Source of the DNA: an uncultured Lachnospiraceae bacterium | GTDB lineage: Bacteria; Bacillota; Clostridia; Lachnospirales; Lachnospiraceae | Length of the DNA: 64,000 nt | Assembly: GCA_947165275.1 (NCBI GenBank) | Contig: CAMUZQ010000002.1 | Span: 1 to 64,000, forward strand | Direction of reading: 5' to 3' | In this document: in pieces, positions 1-6,825 of the stretch | How positions within the stretch are numbered: the stretch's first letter is position 1 | Layout: every line of letters starts with the position of its first letter | Position numbers and translations under genes: made by a program | The notes under the pieces: generated by a model | Seen by the model: only the letters and a program-made list of their open reading frames with translations | The model's database searches: none | What the model was told of the DNA's origin: nothing

Positions 1-73
1 GATTGAGGGGTATGATGAACTAAGATTTATGAGGCTAGGCTGTCAAACTTCCGAGTTATTTCATCGATAACGC

Positions 74-103
74 TCCACCAGATGAGCAAGGCGGATATAT
101 CAC
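74..103 (+). repeat. Upstream element copy A (shared 16-bp motif)
   Basis: The 16 bases AAGGCGGATATATCAC at 88-103 recur exactly at 6335-6350. In both places they are preceded by a similar stretch (TCCACCAG here, TCCAACCAG there). Both copies lie on the plus strand in non-coding DNA ahead of a plus-strand gene, about 100 bases before the deacetylase gene here. It could be a regulator site or the conserved end of a longer leader. The rest of positions 1-169 shows no gene that I can support. Confidence 0.55.
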
Positions 104-169
104 GAATAAATAAAATACCACAAATACCATGCGGTTTCAAGTGCGGGATAAGGGGATTTTTCAATAAAG

Positions 170-198
170 TTGAAACTTTTTTTCTAATTAGGTATGAT
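170..198 (+). promoter_or_regulatory. Sigma-A-type promoter of the deacetylase-gdpP-rplI-dnaB-mecA run
   Basis: TTGAAA at 170-175 and TATGAT at 193-198 are separated by 17 bases. The expected start of transcription falls at about 204-207, on or next to the first codon of the gene that follows. Confidence 0.6.
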
Positions 199-206
199 AT
201 GTAAGT

Positions 207-962
207 ATGTTTAGGATTATTATCAATGCTGATGATCTGGGGATATCTCAGGAAGTGAATGAAGCGATAGCCGAATGCTTCTCATCCAGATTCATCACGA
301 GCACTACGCTTATGGTGAATATGGACTATGCGGACGAGGCTGTGAAAATGGCAGTGAAATACGGCTGGCATGAGCGGGTCGGACTGCATCTTAATTTTAC
401 CAGCGGGATGCCCCTTACGGATGAGATCAGGAAATTCCGGCGTTTCTGTAATAAGGACGGCAGCTTTAATGCGGTCTTTTTTCGCAGGATGAATGCCAGG
501 CTGCATATGTCCAGGGCTGAGATAATGGCTGCAAGAGGTGAGGCCGAGGCTCAGATAAGAAAGTACATATCATACGGCCTGCCGGACAAGCATCTTGATT
601 CCCATCACTATGTGCATACCGATCTTTCCATATGGAAGGCGGTGGAGCCGCTGATAGAGAAATACAGTATCCGTTCGGTAAGACTGACGAGGAACCTGTC
701 AAGAAGGATGTCGCCCTTAAAGAGGATCTATAAGGGACATTTCAACAGGCATATCAGGTCGCTTCCGATACAGACTACGGATTATTTCGGATCCTTCAAG
801 GATTTCATGCAATGCCGTGACGAAATAAGGGACGGGTCCCTGACGGAGATAATGGTCCATCCCATGTATAATGAAGAGGGAGTGCTGGTGGATACTTCCA
901 GACCGATCGAAGAGGAAAGGGATTACCTTTCAAGGATAAAATATATCAAAGAGTTTTATTGA
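207..962 (+). CDS. YdjC/ChbG-family carbohydrate deacetylase
   Basis: A 251-residue cytoplasmic protein of the YdjC/ChbG/HpnK family, metal-dependent enzymes that remove acetyl groups from N-acetylated sugars such as chitooligosaccharides; the exact substrate cannot be read here. The N-terminal NADDLG motif supplies the metal-binding and catalytic Asp pair (residues 8-10). The metal-binding histidines are in VGLHLNF (about residue 61) and in HLDSHHYVHTD (about 129-139). Length is normal for the family. There is no Shine-Dalgarno site before this ATG, and the -10 box ends only eight bases upstream, so the message may be leaderless. It is the first gene of a run that continues into gdpP after 15 bases. 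Family certain, substrate unknown. Confidence 0.88.
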   Translation: MFRIIINADDLGISQEVNEAIAECFSSRFITSTTLMVNMDYADEAVKMAVKYGWHERVGLHLNFTSGMPLTDEIRKFRRFCNKDGSFNAVFFRRMNARLHMSRAEIMAARGEAEAQIRKYISYGLPDKHLDSHHYVHTDLSIWKAVEPLIEKYSIRSVRLTRNLSRRMSPLKRIYKGHFNRHIRSLPIQTTDYFGSFKDFMQCRDEIRDGSLTEIMVHPMYNEEGVLVDTSRPIEEERDYLSRIKYIKEFY

Positions 963-977
963 GAGTTTTATTTAGCA

Positions 978-3044
978 ATGGGGAAGAAAATCAAAGAACG
1001 AAGTAAAAAGTACAGGGGCACGCTGCGGCTTTATATCAGCTGGCCGCTCATACTGACCCTGTTTCTGGCTGCAGGCACTGCCGGGATATTCTTTATCGAT
1101 AAGAAGGCGGGATTTGCGGCACTGGCGCTTACGATGGCATATGCAGTCATAGCAGCAGTCATACGGTTGTATAACCGTAAGGCGATAACAAATGACATGG
1201 TGAATTTCGCCACGAGCTTCGGACAGGTACAGAAGGGGCTCCTTAAAGGACTGTCGCTTCCTTATGCGCTGCTTGATGAAAACGGACGGTTCGTATGGTG
1301 CAATTCCGGGTTTCAGGAGATAATCGGAAAGGATCAGGCTTTCGGCAGGTCCGTGACCTCATATATTCCCGAGCTGACAAAGGACAGGCTCCCTAAAGAC
1401 GGGGAAAGGACAGAGACTTTTTTTTCCATAGGAGGGATGGATTTCAGAGCAGATATAAGACGGACCTCCCTTGATGAGATGGCTCAGAAATCGCTGATAG
1501 TAGATGATCCGGATTTTTCAGGCTCGATCACGACGATCTTCCTTTATGATATTACCGAATTAAACAATCTGAAAAGGATGATCAGAGACCAGGCCGTGGT
1601 CGCGGGATATATCTTCATGGATAATTATGACGAAGCCATGGAAAACGTGGAGGAGGTCAGACGATCCCTTCTGGTGGCTCTGATAGACAGAAAGATCAAA
1701 AAATACTTCAGCGATTATGACGCAGTGGTGAAAAATACCGAAAGAGACAAGTATTTCATAACCATGAAGAGAGCCTCCTTTGACAGGCTTGTAGAGAACA
1801 GGTTTGACATCCTGGAGGATGTAAAGACCGTCAAGGTCGGAAATGAAATGTCGGTGACTCTTTCCATGGGCTTCGGTCTGGATACGGATACGCTGAGTGA
1901 GGATACGGCATATGCCAGGAGCGCCATAGATCTGGCCCTGGGACGAGGCGGTGACCAGGCCGTGGTCAAGAGCCCGGACAAAACCGCATACTACGGCGGC
2001 AAGAGCCTGCAGATGGAAAAGAATACCCGCGTAAAGGCGAGAGTCAAGGCCCAGGCTCTGAAGGAGATAATAGAGCAGAAGGAGAGAGTCTTCTGCATGG
2101 GCCATCAGATCACGGATATAGATACCTTCGGCGCTGCAGTGGGTATTTACAGAGCCACAAAGCAGCTTGAGAAGAAATGCCACATCGTCATAAATGATGT
2201 GACCCAGTCCATAAGGCCTTTTGTGGATGCCTGCACCAGAGAGCCGGATTTCGATCCTGATATGTTTGTGACGAGCACGGAGGCCCTGCAGCTGGCGGAT
2301 ACCGATACCTCCGTGATGGTGGTCGTGGATACGAACAAGCCGTCCATCACCGAGTGTCCGGAGCTTCTCAGAAGACTGGCGACTGTAGTCGTGCTGGATC
2401 ATCACAGGATAGGGACAGAGACCATAGAGAATGCCACGCTGTCATATATTGAGCCCTATGCATCAAGCGCCTGCGAGATGGTGGCAGAGATCCTGCAGTA
2501 TATTTCGGATAATGCCCGTCTGAGGAGTGTGGAGGCAGACAGCCTCTATGCCGGCATCATGATAGATACAAATAATTTCATGACCAAGGCGGGAGTAAGA
2601 ACCTTTGAGGCGGCGGCCTTCCTTAAGAGGAGCGGCGCGGATATAACAAGGGTCAGGAAGCTCTTTAGGAATGATATCGATTCATTTAAGGCAAGGGCTG
2701 AGGTAGTCAGGCGTGCAGAGCTGTTTCATGACAGATATGCGGTATCCATATGTAACGGCAACGGGCTTGCCAGCCCCACAGTGGTGGGATCCCAGGCTGC
2801 CAATGAGCTGCTGAACATCAATTCGGTCAAGGCTTCCTTTGTGCTTACCGAATATCAGAACCGTATATATATATCCGCAAGATCCATAGATGAGATAAAC
2901 GTCCAGCTCATAATGGAAAGACTCGGAGGCGGAGGCCATATGAACATAGCCGGGGCCCAGCTCACGGATATGTCACCGGAGGCCGCGAAACAAAAGGTTA
3001 AGGATGTGATAGATGAAATGGAAAAGGAGGGATCGATAGAATAA
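978..3044 (+). CDS. gdpP: Cyclic-di-AMP phosphodiesterase GdpP (DHH/DHHA1)
   Basis: A 688-residue membrane protein that hydrolyses the second messenger c-di-AMP to pApA, and so influences wall stress, potassium and osmotic homeostasis. Order seen: two N-terminal membrane segments (about residues 18-68), a PAS-like domain (about 85-200), a degenerate GGDEF-like domain (about 200-340), the DHH phosphoesterase domain, and a C-terminal DHHA1 domain. The DHH metal ligands are visible in GHQITDIDTFGAA, VVVDTN and LDHHRIG; the DHHA1 signature is GGGGHMNIAGAQ. The layout and length match GdpP/YybT of Firmicutes. The stop overlaps the start of rplI, the usual gdpP-rplI-dnaB order in this phylum. Confidence 0.95.
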   Translation: MGKKIKERSKKYRGTLRLYISWPLILTLFLAAGTAGIFFIDKKAGFAALALTMAYAVIAAVIRLYNRKAITNDMVNFATSFGQVQKGLLKGLSLPYALLDENGRFVWCNSGFQEIIGKDQAFGRSVTSYIPELTKDRLPKDGERTETFFSIGGMDFRADIRRTSLDEMAQKSLIVDDPDFSGSITTIFLYDITELNNLKRMIRDQAVVAGYIFMDNYDEAMENVEEVRRSLLVALIDRKIKKYFSDYDAVVKNTERDKYFITMKRASFDRLVENRFDILEDVKTVKVGNEMSVTLSMGFGLDTDTLSEDTAYARSAIDLALGRGGDQAVVKSPDKTAYYGGKSLQMEKNTRVKARVKAQALKEIIEQKERVFCMGHQITDIDTFGAAVGIYRATKQLEKKCHIVINDVTQSIRPFVDACTREPDFDPDMFVTSTEALQLADTDTSVMVVVDTNKPSITECPELLRRLATVVVLDHHRIGTETIENATLSYIEPYASSACEMVAEILQYISDNARLRSVEADSLYAGIMIDTNNFMTKAGVRTFEAAAFLKRSGADITRVRKLFRNDIDSFKARAEVVRRAELFHDRYAVSICNGNGLASPTVVGSQAANELLNINSVKASFVLTEYQNRIYISARSIDEINVQLIMERLGGGGHMNIAGAQLTDMSPEAAKQKVKDVIDEMEKEGSIE

Positions 3045-3493
3045 TGAAGGTCATATTGCTTGAGGATGTTAAGTCATTGGGGAAGAAGGACGATATAGTA
3101 GAGGTAAAGGAAGGCTATGCCAGAAATTTCCTTTTCACAAAAAATCTCGGAGTACCCGCTGATCCTAAAAACATGAATGATGTGAAGCTGAGGAAGGCAA
3201 AGGAGGCGAAGCTTGCTGCGCAGAAGCTTGCTGAAGCCAAAGAGCTTGCCGAAAAGCTTGAAAAAGCCACACTTACATGCAGGGTAAAAGCAGGAAAGGA
3301 CGGCAAGGTCTTCGGCTCAGTATCCTCCAAGGAGATCGCTGAGGAGATGAAGAAGCAGAACGGGATAGAGATCGATAAAAAGAAGCTCATAGTCACAGAG
3401 CCGATCAAGAATCTCGGAACCTACAAGATAACCGCAAAGCTTCATCCCGAGGTGAATGCAGTTGTGACGGTAGATGTGCTTGCGGAAGAATAA
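3044..3493 (+). CDS. rplI: 50S ribosomal protein L9
   Basis: A 149-residue ribosomal protein. It binds 23S rRNA with its N-terminal domain and sends a long helix and C-terminal domain out of the 50S subunit. MKVILLEDVKSLGKKDDIV followed by VKEGYARNFL is the standard L9 N-terminus; a lysine- and alanine-rich helix (about residues 50-80) links it to the C-terminal domain. Its ATG overlaps the gdpP stop by one base, so the two are translationally coupled, and dnaB starts six bases after it. Confidence 0.98.
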   Translation: MKVILLEDVKSLGKKDDIVEVKEGYARNFLFTKNLGVPADPKNMNDVKLRKAKEAKLAAQKLAEAKELAEKLEKATLTCRVKAGKDGKVFGSVSSKEIAEEMKKQNGIEIDKKKLIVTEPIKNLGTYKITAKLHPEVNAVVTVDVLAEE

Positions 3494-3499
3494 TATCCC

Positions 3500-4855
3500 A
3501 TGCCTTCTGAAGAGAATATAATAAAGAGAATACCTCCGCATTCATCTGAGGCAGAGCGCTCGGTCATAGGAGCCATGCTGTATGATGATACGAATGAGGC
3601 TGTCTATGCGGCGACTGAGATACTGACAAGGAAGGATTTTTACGAGGAGAGATACGGTCTTCTGTTTGAAGCCATTGTTGAGCTCTTTAATGAGCAGAAG
3701 CCGGCCGATTCCGTGATGATACAGGAGAAGCTCCGTGAGAAGGGGGCTCCGGCTGAGATCACTAATCCGGTATTCCTTGCAGAGATAGTTGATTCCGTGC
3801 CGACCTCCGCGAATATCAGACATTACGCGGAGATAGTAAGGGAAAAGGCCCTGCTGCGCTCCATAGTGAAGGTCAATTCGGATATAGAAAATGACTGCTA
3901 CAGAGGAGACAGGGATACCTCGGATATATTGCAGGATACCGAAAAGCGGATATTCGATCTGCTGCAGAACAGGGGCAGATCACAGATAAAGCCCATAAAG
4001 GAAGTGGTCATAGATGCCCTGCAGCGCATACAGGAGGTTGCGAAGGCGGATTCCAAGATAACCGGGATCCCGTCCGGGTTTGAGGATCTGGATGACAAGA
4101 CTGCCGGATTTCAGAAATCGGATCTTATACTAATAGCAGCCAGACCATCCATGGGAAAGACGGCCCTGGTGCTCAATATAGCCCAGTATGCCTGCTTTAA
4201 GAAGGATTTTCACTGCCTTTTCTTTTCTCTTGAGATGTCAAAGGAGCAGCTGGTAAACAGGCTGCTGGCAATGGAATCCAGAGTTGATTCACAAAATATC
4301 AGGATTGGTCATTTAAATGATGATGAATGGCGTGGTATTATAGAAAGCGCAGGGGTCATAGGCATGTCAAATCTTGCCATAGACGATACTGCAGCCATAA
4401 GTGTCGCCGAGATGCGTTCAAAGTGCAGGAGATATAAGATCGAGCACGGACTCGATATGGTGATAATCGACTATCTGCAGCTTATGAGCGGTTCGAGGTC
4501 AGGCAGGGCAGAGGTTTCCAGACAGCAGGAGATCTCGGATATATCGAGAAGCCTTAAGGCGCTGGCGCGTGAGCTTCAATGTCCGGTCCTGGCACTTTCG
4601 CAGCTGTCCCGCGCGGTGGAGCAGCGTCCGGATCACCGGCCGATGCTGTCGGATCTGAGAGAATCCGGGGCTATCGAACAGGACGCGGATGTGGTAATGT
4701 TTATATACAGGGATGATTATTATAACGAGGACTCGGAGCGTAAGGGTGTGGCGGACGTCATCATCGCCAAACAGAGAAACGGTTCCATCGGCACCGTGAG
4801 TCTGGCATGGATAGCGCCGCTTACGAAGTTTGAATCATTGGTGAGAGAGCAGTAA
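3500..4855 (+). CDS. dnaB: Replicative DNA helicase DnaB
   Basis: A 451-residue hexameric 5'-3' helicase of the replication fork (called DnaC in Bacillus). The N-terminal domain (about 1-110) contains PPHSSEAERSVIGAML; the RecA-like domain starts near residue 180. Walker A is ARPSMGKTAL (about 214-223), Walker B is IIDYLQLM, and the DnaB motif around LRESGAIEQDADVV is intact. Length is typical. It is cotranscribed behind rplI with a six-base gap. The loader partners DnaD and DnaI are encoded 20 kb downstream in this window. Confidence 0.97.
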   Translation: MPSEENIIKRIPPHSSEAERSVIGAMLYDDTNEAVYAATEILTRKDFYEERYGLLFEAIVELFNEQKPADSVMIQEKLREKGAPAEITNPVFLAEIVDSVPTSANIRHYAEIVREKALLRSIVKVNSDIENDCYRGDRDTSDILQDTEKRIFDLLQNRGRSQIKPIKEVVIDALQRIQEVAKADSKITGIPSGFEDLDDKTAGFQKSDLILIAARPSMGKTALVLNIAQYACFKKDFHCLFFSLEMSKEQLVNRLLAMESRVDSQNIRIGHLNDDEWRGIIESAGVIGMSNLAIDDTAAISVAEMRSKCRRYKIEHGLDMVIIDYLQLMSGSRSGRAEVSRQQEISDISRSLKALARELQCPVLALSQLSRAVEQRPDHRPMLSDLRESGAIEQDADVVMFIYRDDYYNEDSERKGVADVIIAKQRNGSIGTVSLAWIAPLTKFESLVREQ

Positions 4856-4858
4856 TCC

Positions 4859-5653
4859 ATGAAGATAGAAAAGGTAAATGAAAAACAGATAAGGTGTACG
4901 CTTACAAAGAATGACCTCACCTCGAGGAACCTCAAGATGAGCGAGCTGGCATACGGCACGGACAAGGCCAGGAGCCTCTTCAAGGATATGATGAAGGAGG
5001 CTTACCGGAGGTTCGGATTCGAAGTGGAGGATATACCTCTCATGATAGAGGCCATACCGATCTCAAATGAAGCCATCGTACTGGTCATAACAAAGGTTGA
5101 GGATCCGGAGGAGCTGGATACCAGATTCTCAAAATTTGCTCCGTCAGTAGAGGAGAATGAAGGCGCTGAGCCCAGGAAGCTCAAAAATCCCGGGAATGCG
5201 GATGATATAATAGACCTCTTCAAAAAGCTGAAGGAGCAGGTGGAGGATGCAAGGGCTGCGCTTACTGCCAGTGATTCGGGGGATTCCATAACAACCAGCA
5301 GAAAGGTCGGCTCTCCTGATACGGGAGGGGAGCGCGAGGTCAAGATAACGATACAGGTGGATCTCACCAAGCTGTATTCCTTTGATGATCTTGACAATGT
5401 CATAAGGGTTTCAAAGATACTCAAGGGGATATACCACGGGGAGAATACCCTGTACAAGAATCCTGAAAACAACCGGTATTATCTTCTTTTGAGAAAATCC
5501 GACCACACACCGGAGGCCTTTAACAAGGTCTGCAATATGATAACCGAATACGGCCATATGGAGGAATGTACCTCCGCAGTCGAGGGCCGGATCAGAGAGC
5601 ATTTCGAGATCATAGTAAAAAGCTATGCTCTGGAAAAGCTGTCAATTATTTAA
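4859..5653 (+). CDS. mecA: Adaptor protein MecA
   Basis: A 264-residue adaptor that in Firmicutes brings substrates to the ClpC-ClpP protease. The N-terminal domain begins MKIEKVNEKQIRCTLTKNDL, with the family's typical helix region LFKDMMKEAYRRFGFE. A charged, low-complexity linker (about residues 95-155) separates it from the C-terminal ClpC-binding domain, where the pattern running from YSFDDLDNVIRVSK to TEYG is recognisable. It starts three bases after the dnaB stop. The substrates it handles in this organism are unknown. Assignment is from family resemblance over both domains. Confidence 0.85.
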   Translation: MKIEKVNEKQIRCTLTKNDLTSRNLKMSELAYGTDKARSLFKDMMKEAYRRFGFEVEDIPLMIEAIPISNEAIVLVITKVEDPEELDTRFSKFAPSVEENEGAEPRKLKNPGNADDIIDLFKKLKEQVEDARAALTASDSGDSITTSRKVGSPDTGGEREVKITIQVDLTKLYSFDDLDNVIRVSKILKGIYHGENTLYKNPENNRYYLLLRKSDHTPEAFNKVCNMITEYGHMEECTSAVEGRIREHFEIIVKSYALEKLSII

Positions 5654-5661
5654 CAGAAAGG

Positions 5662-5690
5662 TTGTAATCTGTATACAATTATTGTAAAAT
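5662..5690 (+). promoter_or_regulatory. Promoter of the ferredoxin gene
   Basis: TTGTAA (5662-5667) and TAAAAT (5685-5690) with a 17-base spacer, followed by a 5' leader of about 60 bases that ends in the strong ribosome site AAGGAGG before the ferredoxin ATG. Confidence 0.65.
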
Positions 5691-5759
5691 ACCTATACAT
5701 TAAACCAAAGAAGCAAATATCCCACTGCTTCATGAAACAGATTAAGGAGGAATATAAAA

Positions 5760-5930
5760 ATGGCTCACGTTATTAATGATTCGTGCATAAGCTGCGGCGC
5801 TTGTGCAGCACAGTGCCCTGTCAATGCTATCTCAGAGGGCGACGGCAAGTTTGAGGTTGATGCTGCAACCTGTATCGACTGCGGAGCATGCGAGGCAGGA
5901 TGCCCTGTAGGCGCCATCGTAACAGAGTAA
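5760..5930 (+). CDS. 2[4Fe-4S] ferredoxin (clostridial type)
   Basis: A 56-residue electron carrier. Two Cys-x2-Cys-x2-Cys-x3-Cys-Pro motifs are present, CISCGACAAQCP and CIDCGACEAGCP, each able to hold a [4Fe-4S] cluster with exchange of the last cysteine. Length, acidity and spacing match the small ferredoxins of clostridia that serve pyruvate:ferredoxin oxidoreductase and hydrogenases. It has its own promoter, a strong Shine-Dalgarno site and an immediate intrinsic terminator, so it is a single-gene transcript. Confidence 0.95.
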   Translation: MAHVINDSCISCGACAAQCPVNAISEGDGKFEVDAATCIDCGACEAGCPVGAIVTE

Positions 5931-5960
5931 ACGGATAAACAGAGACAGCTGTGAGATCAG

Positions 5961-5989
5961 GAGCATGCCCGTCCGGGCATGCTCTTTTT
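5961..5989 (+). terminator. Intrinsic terminator after the ferredoxin gene
   Basis: GAGCATGCCC, a four-base loop, then GGGCATGCTC and TTTTT: a perfect 10-bp stem followed by a T run. Confidence 0.93.
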
Positions 5990-6027
5990 CAACAAAATAA
6001 ACGTTTTTAACAAAATTTTAAAAGGTC

Positions 6028-6056
6028 TTGCAATACGGAATAAAAGCGTATATATT
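6028..6056 (+). promoter_or_regulatory. Promoter in the gene-poor region, driving a candidate RNA
   Basis: TTGCAA (6028-6033) and TATATT (6051-6056) with 17 bases between. No open reading frame follows within 330 bases, so it should make either a non-coding RNA or a long leader for the small gene at 6399. Confidence 0.6.
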
Positions 6057-6062
6057 GCTTTA

Positions 6063-6192
6063 TTGTAGAGCGACCGGAAGACTGAATGCAGACAGGAGGT
6101 GACCGGTCAGAAAATATAATAAAGGGATCCTTTTCCGGATGGTATTTCAATTATCATCCGAAAGCCCCCGGAGACGGGGTGTCAGTTTTTTT
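6063..6192 (+). ncRNA. Candidate structured small RNA or long leader, family not recognised
   Basis: About 130 bases start just after a good promoter and end in a short hairpin with T7. Seen: a stem GACCGG/CCGGTC (6072-6077 with 6103-6108) enclosing a near-perfect ribosome site AGGAGGTGA (6094-6102) that has no reading frame after it; a hairpin around GGATG/CATCC (6137-6160); and CCCCG-GAGA-CGGGG (6166-6179) followed after six bases by TTTTTTT, a possible terminator. I do not recognise SRP RNA, tmRNA, RNase P or a known riboswitch in it. A 6S-like RNA cannot be excluded by eye. The remaining DNA to 6398 holds a second small hairpin (ATACGG/CCGTAT, 6195-6211) and the shared upstream element. 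Confidence 0.4.
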
Positions 6193-6324
6193 CCATACGG
6201 TTTAGCCGTATCTGAACCTTCCCTTAAAAGTTTTTTCCAGATGTAAATGCACGTTTTTCTTCAAAGCTATTTTTATTCGCATTATCCGGTTGCTCTATGA
6301 TCCATGAAGGATGAATGTTAAATT

Positions 6325-6350
6325 CCAACCAGTGAAGGCGGATATATCAC
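6325..6350 (+). repeat. Upstream element copy B (shared 16-bp motif)
   Basis: Second exact copy of AAGGCGGATATATCAC (6335-6350), preceded by TCCAACCAGTG. It ends 48 bases before the small gene at 6399 and has the same orientation relative to the downstream gene as copy A at 74-103. Confidence 0.55.
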
Positions 6351-6398
6351 AAAACCTCTATATGGTCGGACAAAAATCATTAAAAAAGGAGAGGTCTT

Positions 6399-6620
6399 AT
6401 GAAGTTAGGCAGAAGGCATGAAGGTACAGATGCTGAGCTGATGATGCTGCTTGCCAAATATCAGGCAAACGGCGTACCGATCTATTTTGAGGATCAACCC
6501 AGCACTCCTCAGGAAGTTGTAAATATCATGACGGTAAGAGAGGATGAGGTTTATATGCCTGATTATGTTACAGACAATCAGAATCATGTGGTTCAGATCA
6601 GGTACGATCATGTGAAATAA
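6399..6620 (+). CDS. Small protein of unknown function (73 aa)
   Basis: A 73-residue soluble protein with a good ribosome site (AAAAAAGGAGAGG) before its ATG. The sequence is mixed and globular in character (for example GVPIYFEDQPSTPQEVVNIM and VVQIRYDHVK), with no signal peptide, membrane segment or motif I recognise. The reading frame, start signal and codon usage make it a real gene. It has a long upstream region containing a promoter, a candidate RNA and the shared 16-bp element. What it does is unknown. Confidence 0.7.
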   Translation: MKLGRRHEGTDAELMMLLAKYQANGVPIYFEDQPSTPQEVVNIMTVREDEVYMPDYVTDNQNHVVQIRYDHVK

Positions 6621-6674
6621 AATATCTCCCTGAACACAAAGCGCACGAAATGCAAATTTTCGGCGCAGGCATTG

Positions 6675-6758
6675 CAGGTTTCCGGAGACCGGACAAAACA
6701 TCTGAGATAAGGCGTCCCGAGTGCTTTTTTTAGGTGAAGGCCGGAAACCGGAAACCTG
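6675..6758. repeat. 11-bp perfect inverted repeat in the intergenic region
   Basis: CAGGTTTCCGG at 6675-6685 is exactly inverted as CCGGAAACCTG at 6748-6758, 62 bases apart. The left arm also forms a small hairpin with TCCGG-AGA-CCGGA (6681-6693). A T7 run lies between the arms (6724-6731). The right arm ends three bases before a -35 box. It could be a terminator region for the small gene at 6399 or an operator for the next gene. Confidence 0.4.
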
Positions 6759-6761
6759 TAT

Positions 6762-6790
6762 TTGCAAGTTGACATAAGGTGTGGTAAAAT
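6762..6790 (+). promoter_or_regulatory. Promoter of the GH18 protein gene
   Basis: TTGCAA (6762-6767) and TAAAAT (6785-6790), 17-base spacer. It sets transcription to begin near 6797 and therefore excludes the in-frame GTG at 6781 as the start codon of the next gene. Confidence 0.65.
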
Positions 6791-6825
6791 CAAGTGTTAA
6801 ATTTTCATGGCAGCAGAGGAGATCC

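Noticed and set aside
6781-6825. GTG start at 6781 for the GH18 protein
   Set aside because: The -10 box (6785-6790) lies inside that extension; ATG 6826 has GAGGAG in front of it.
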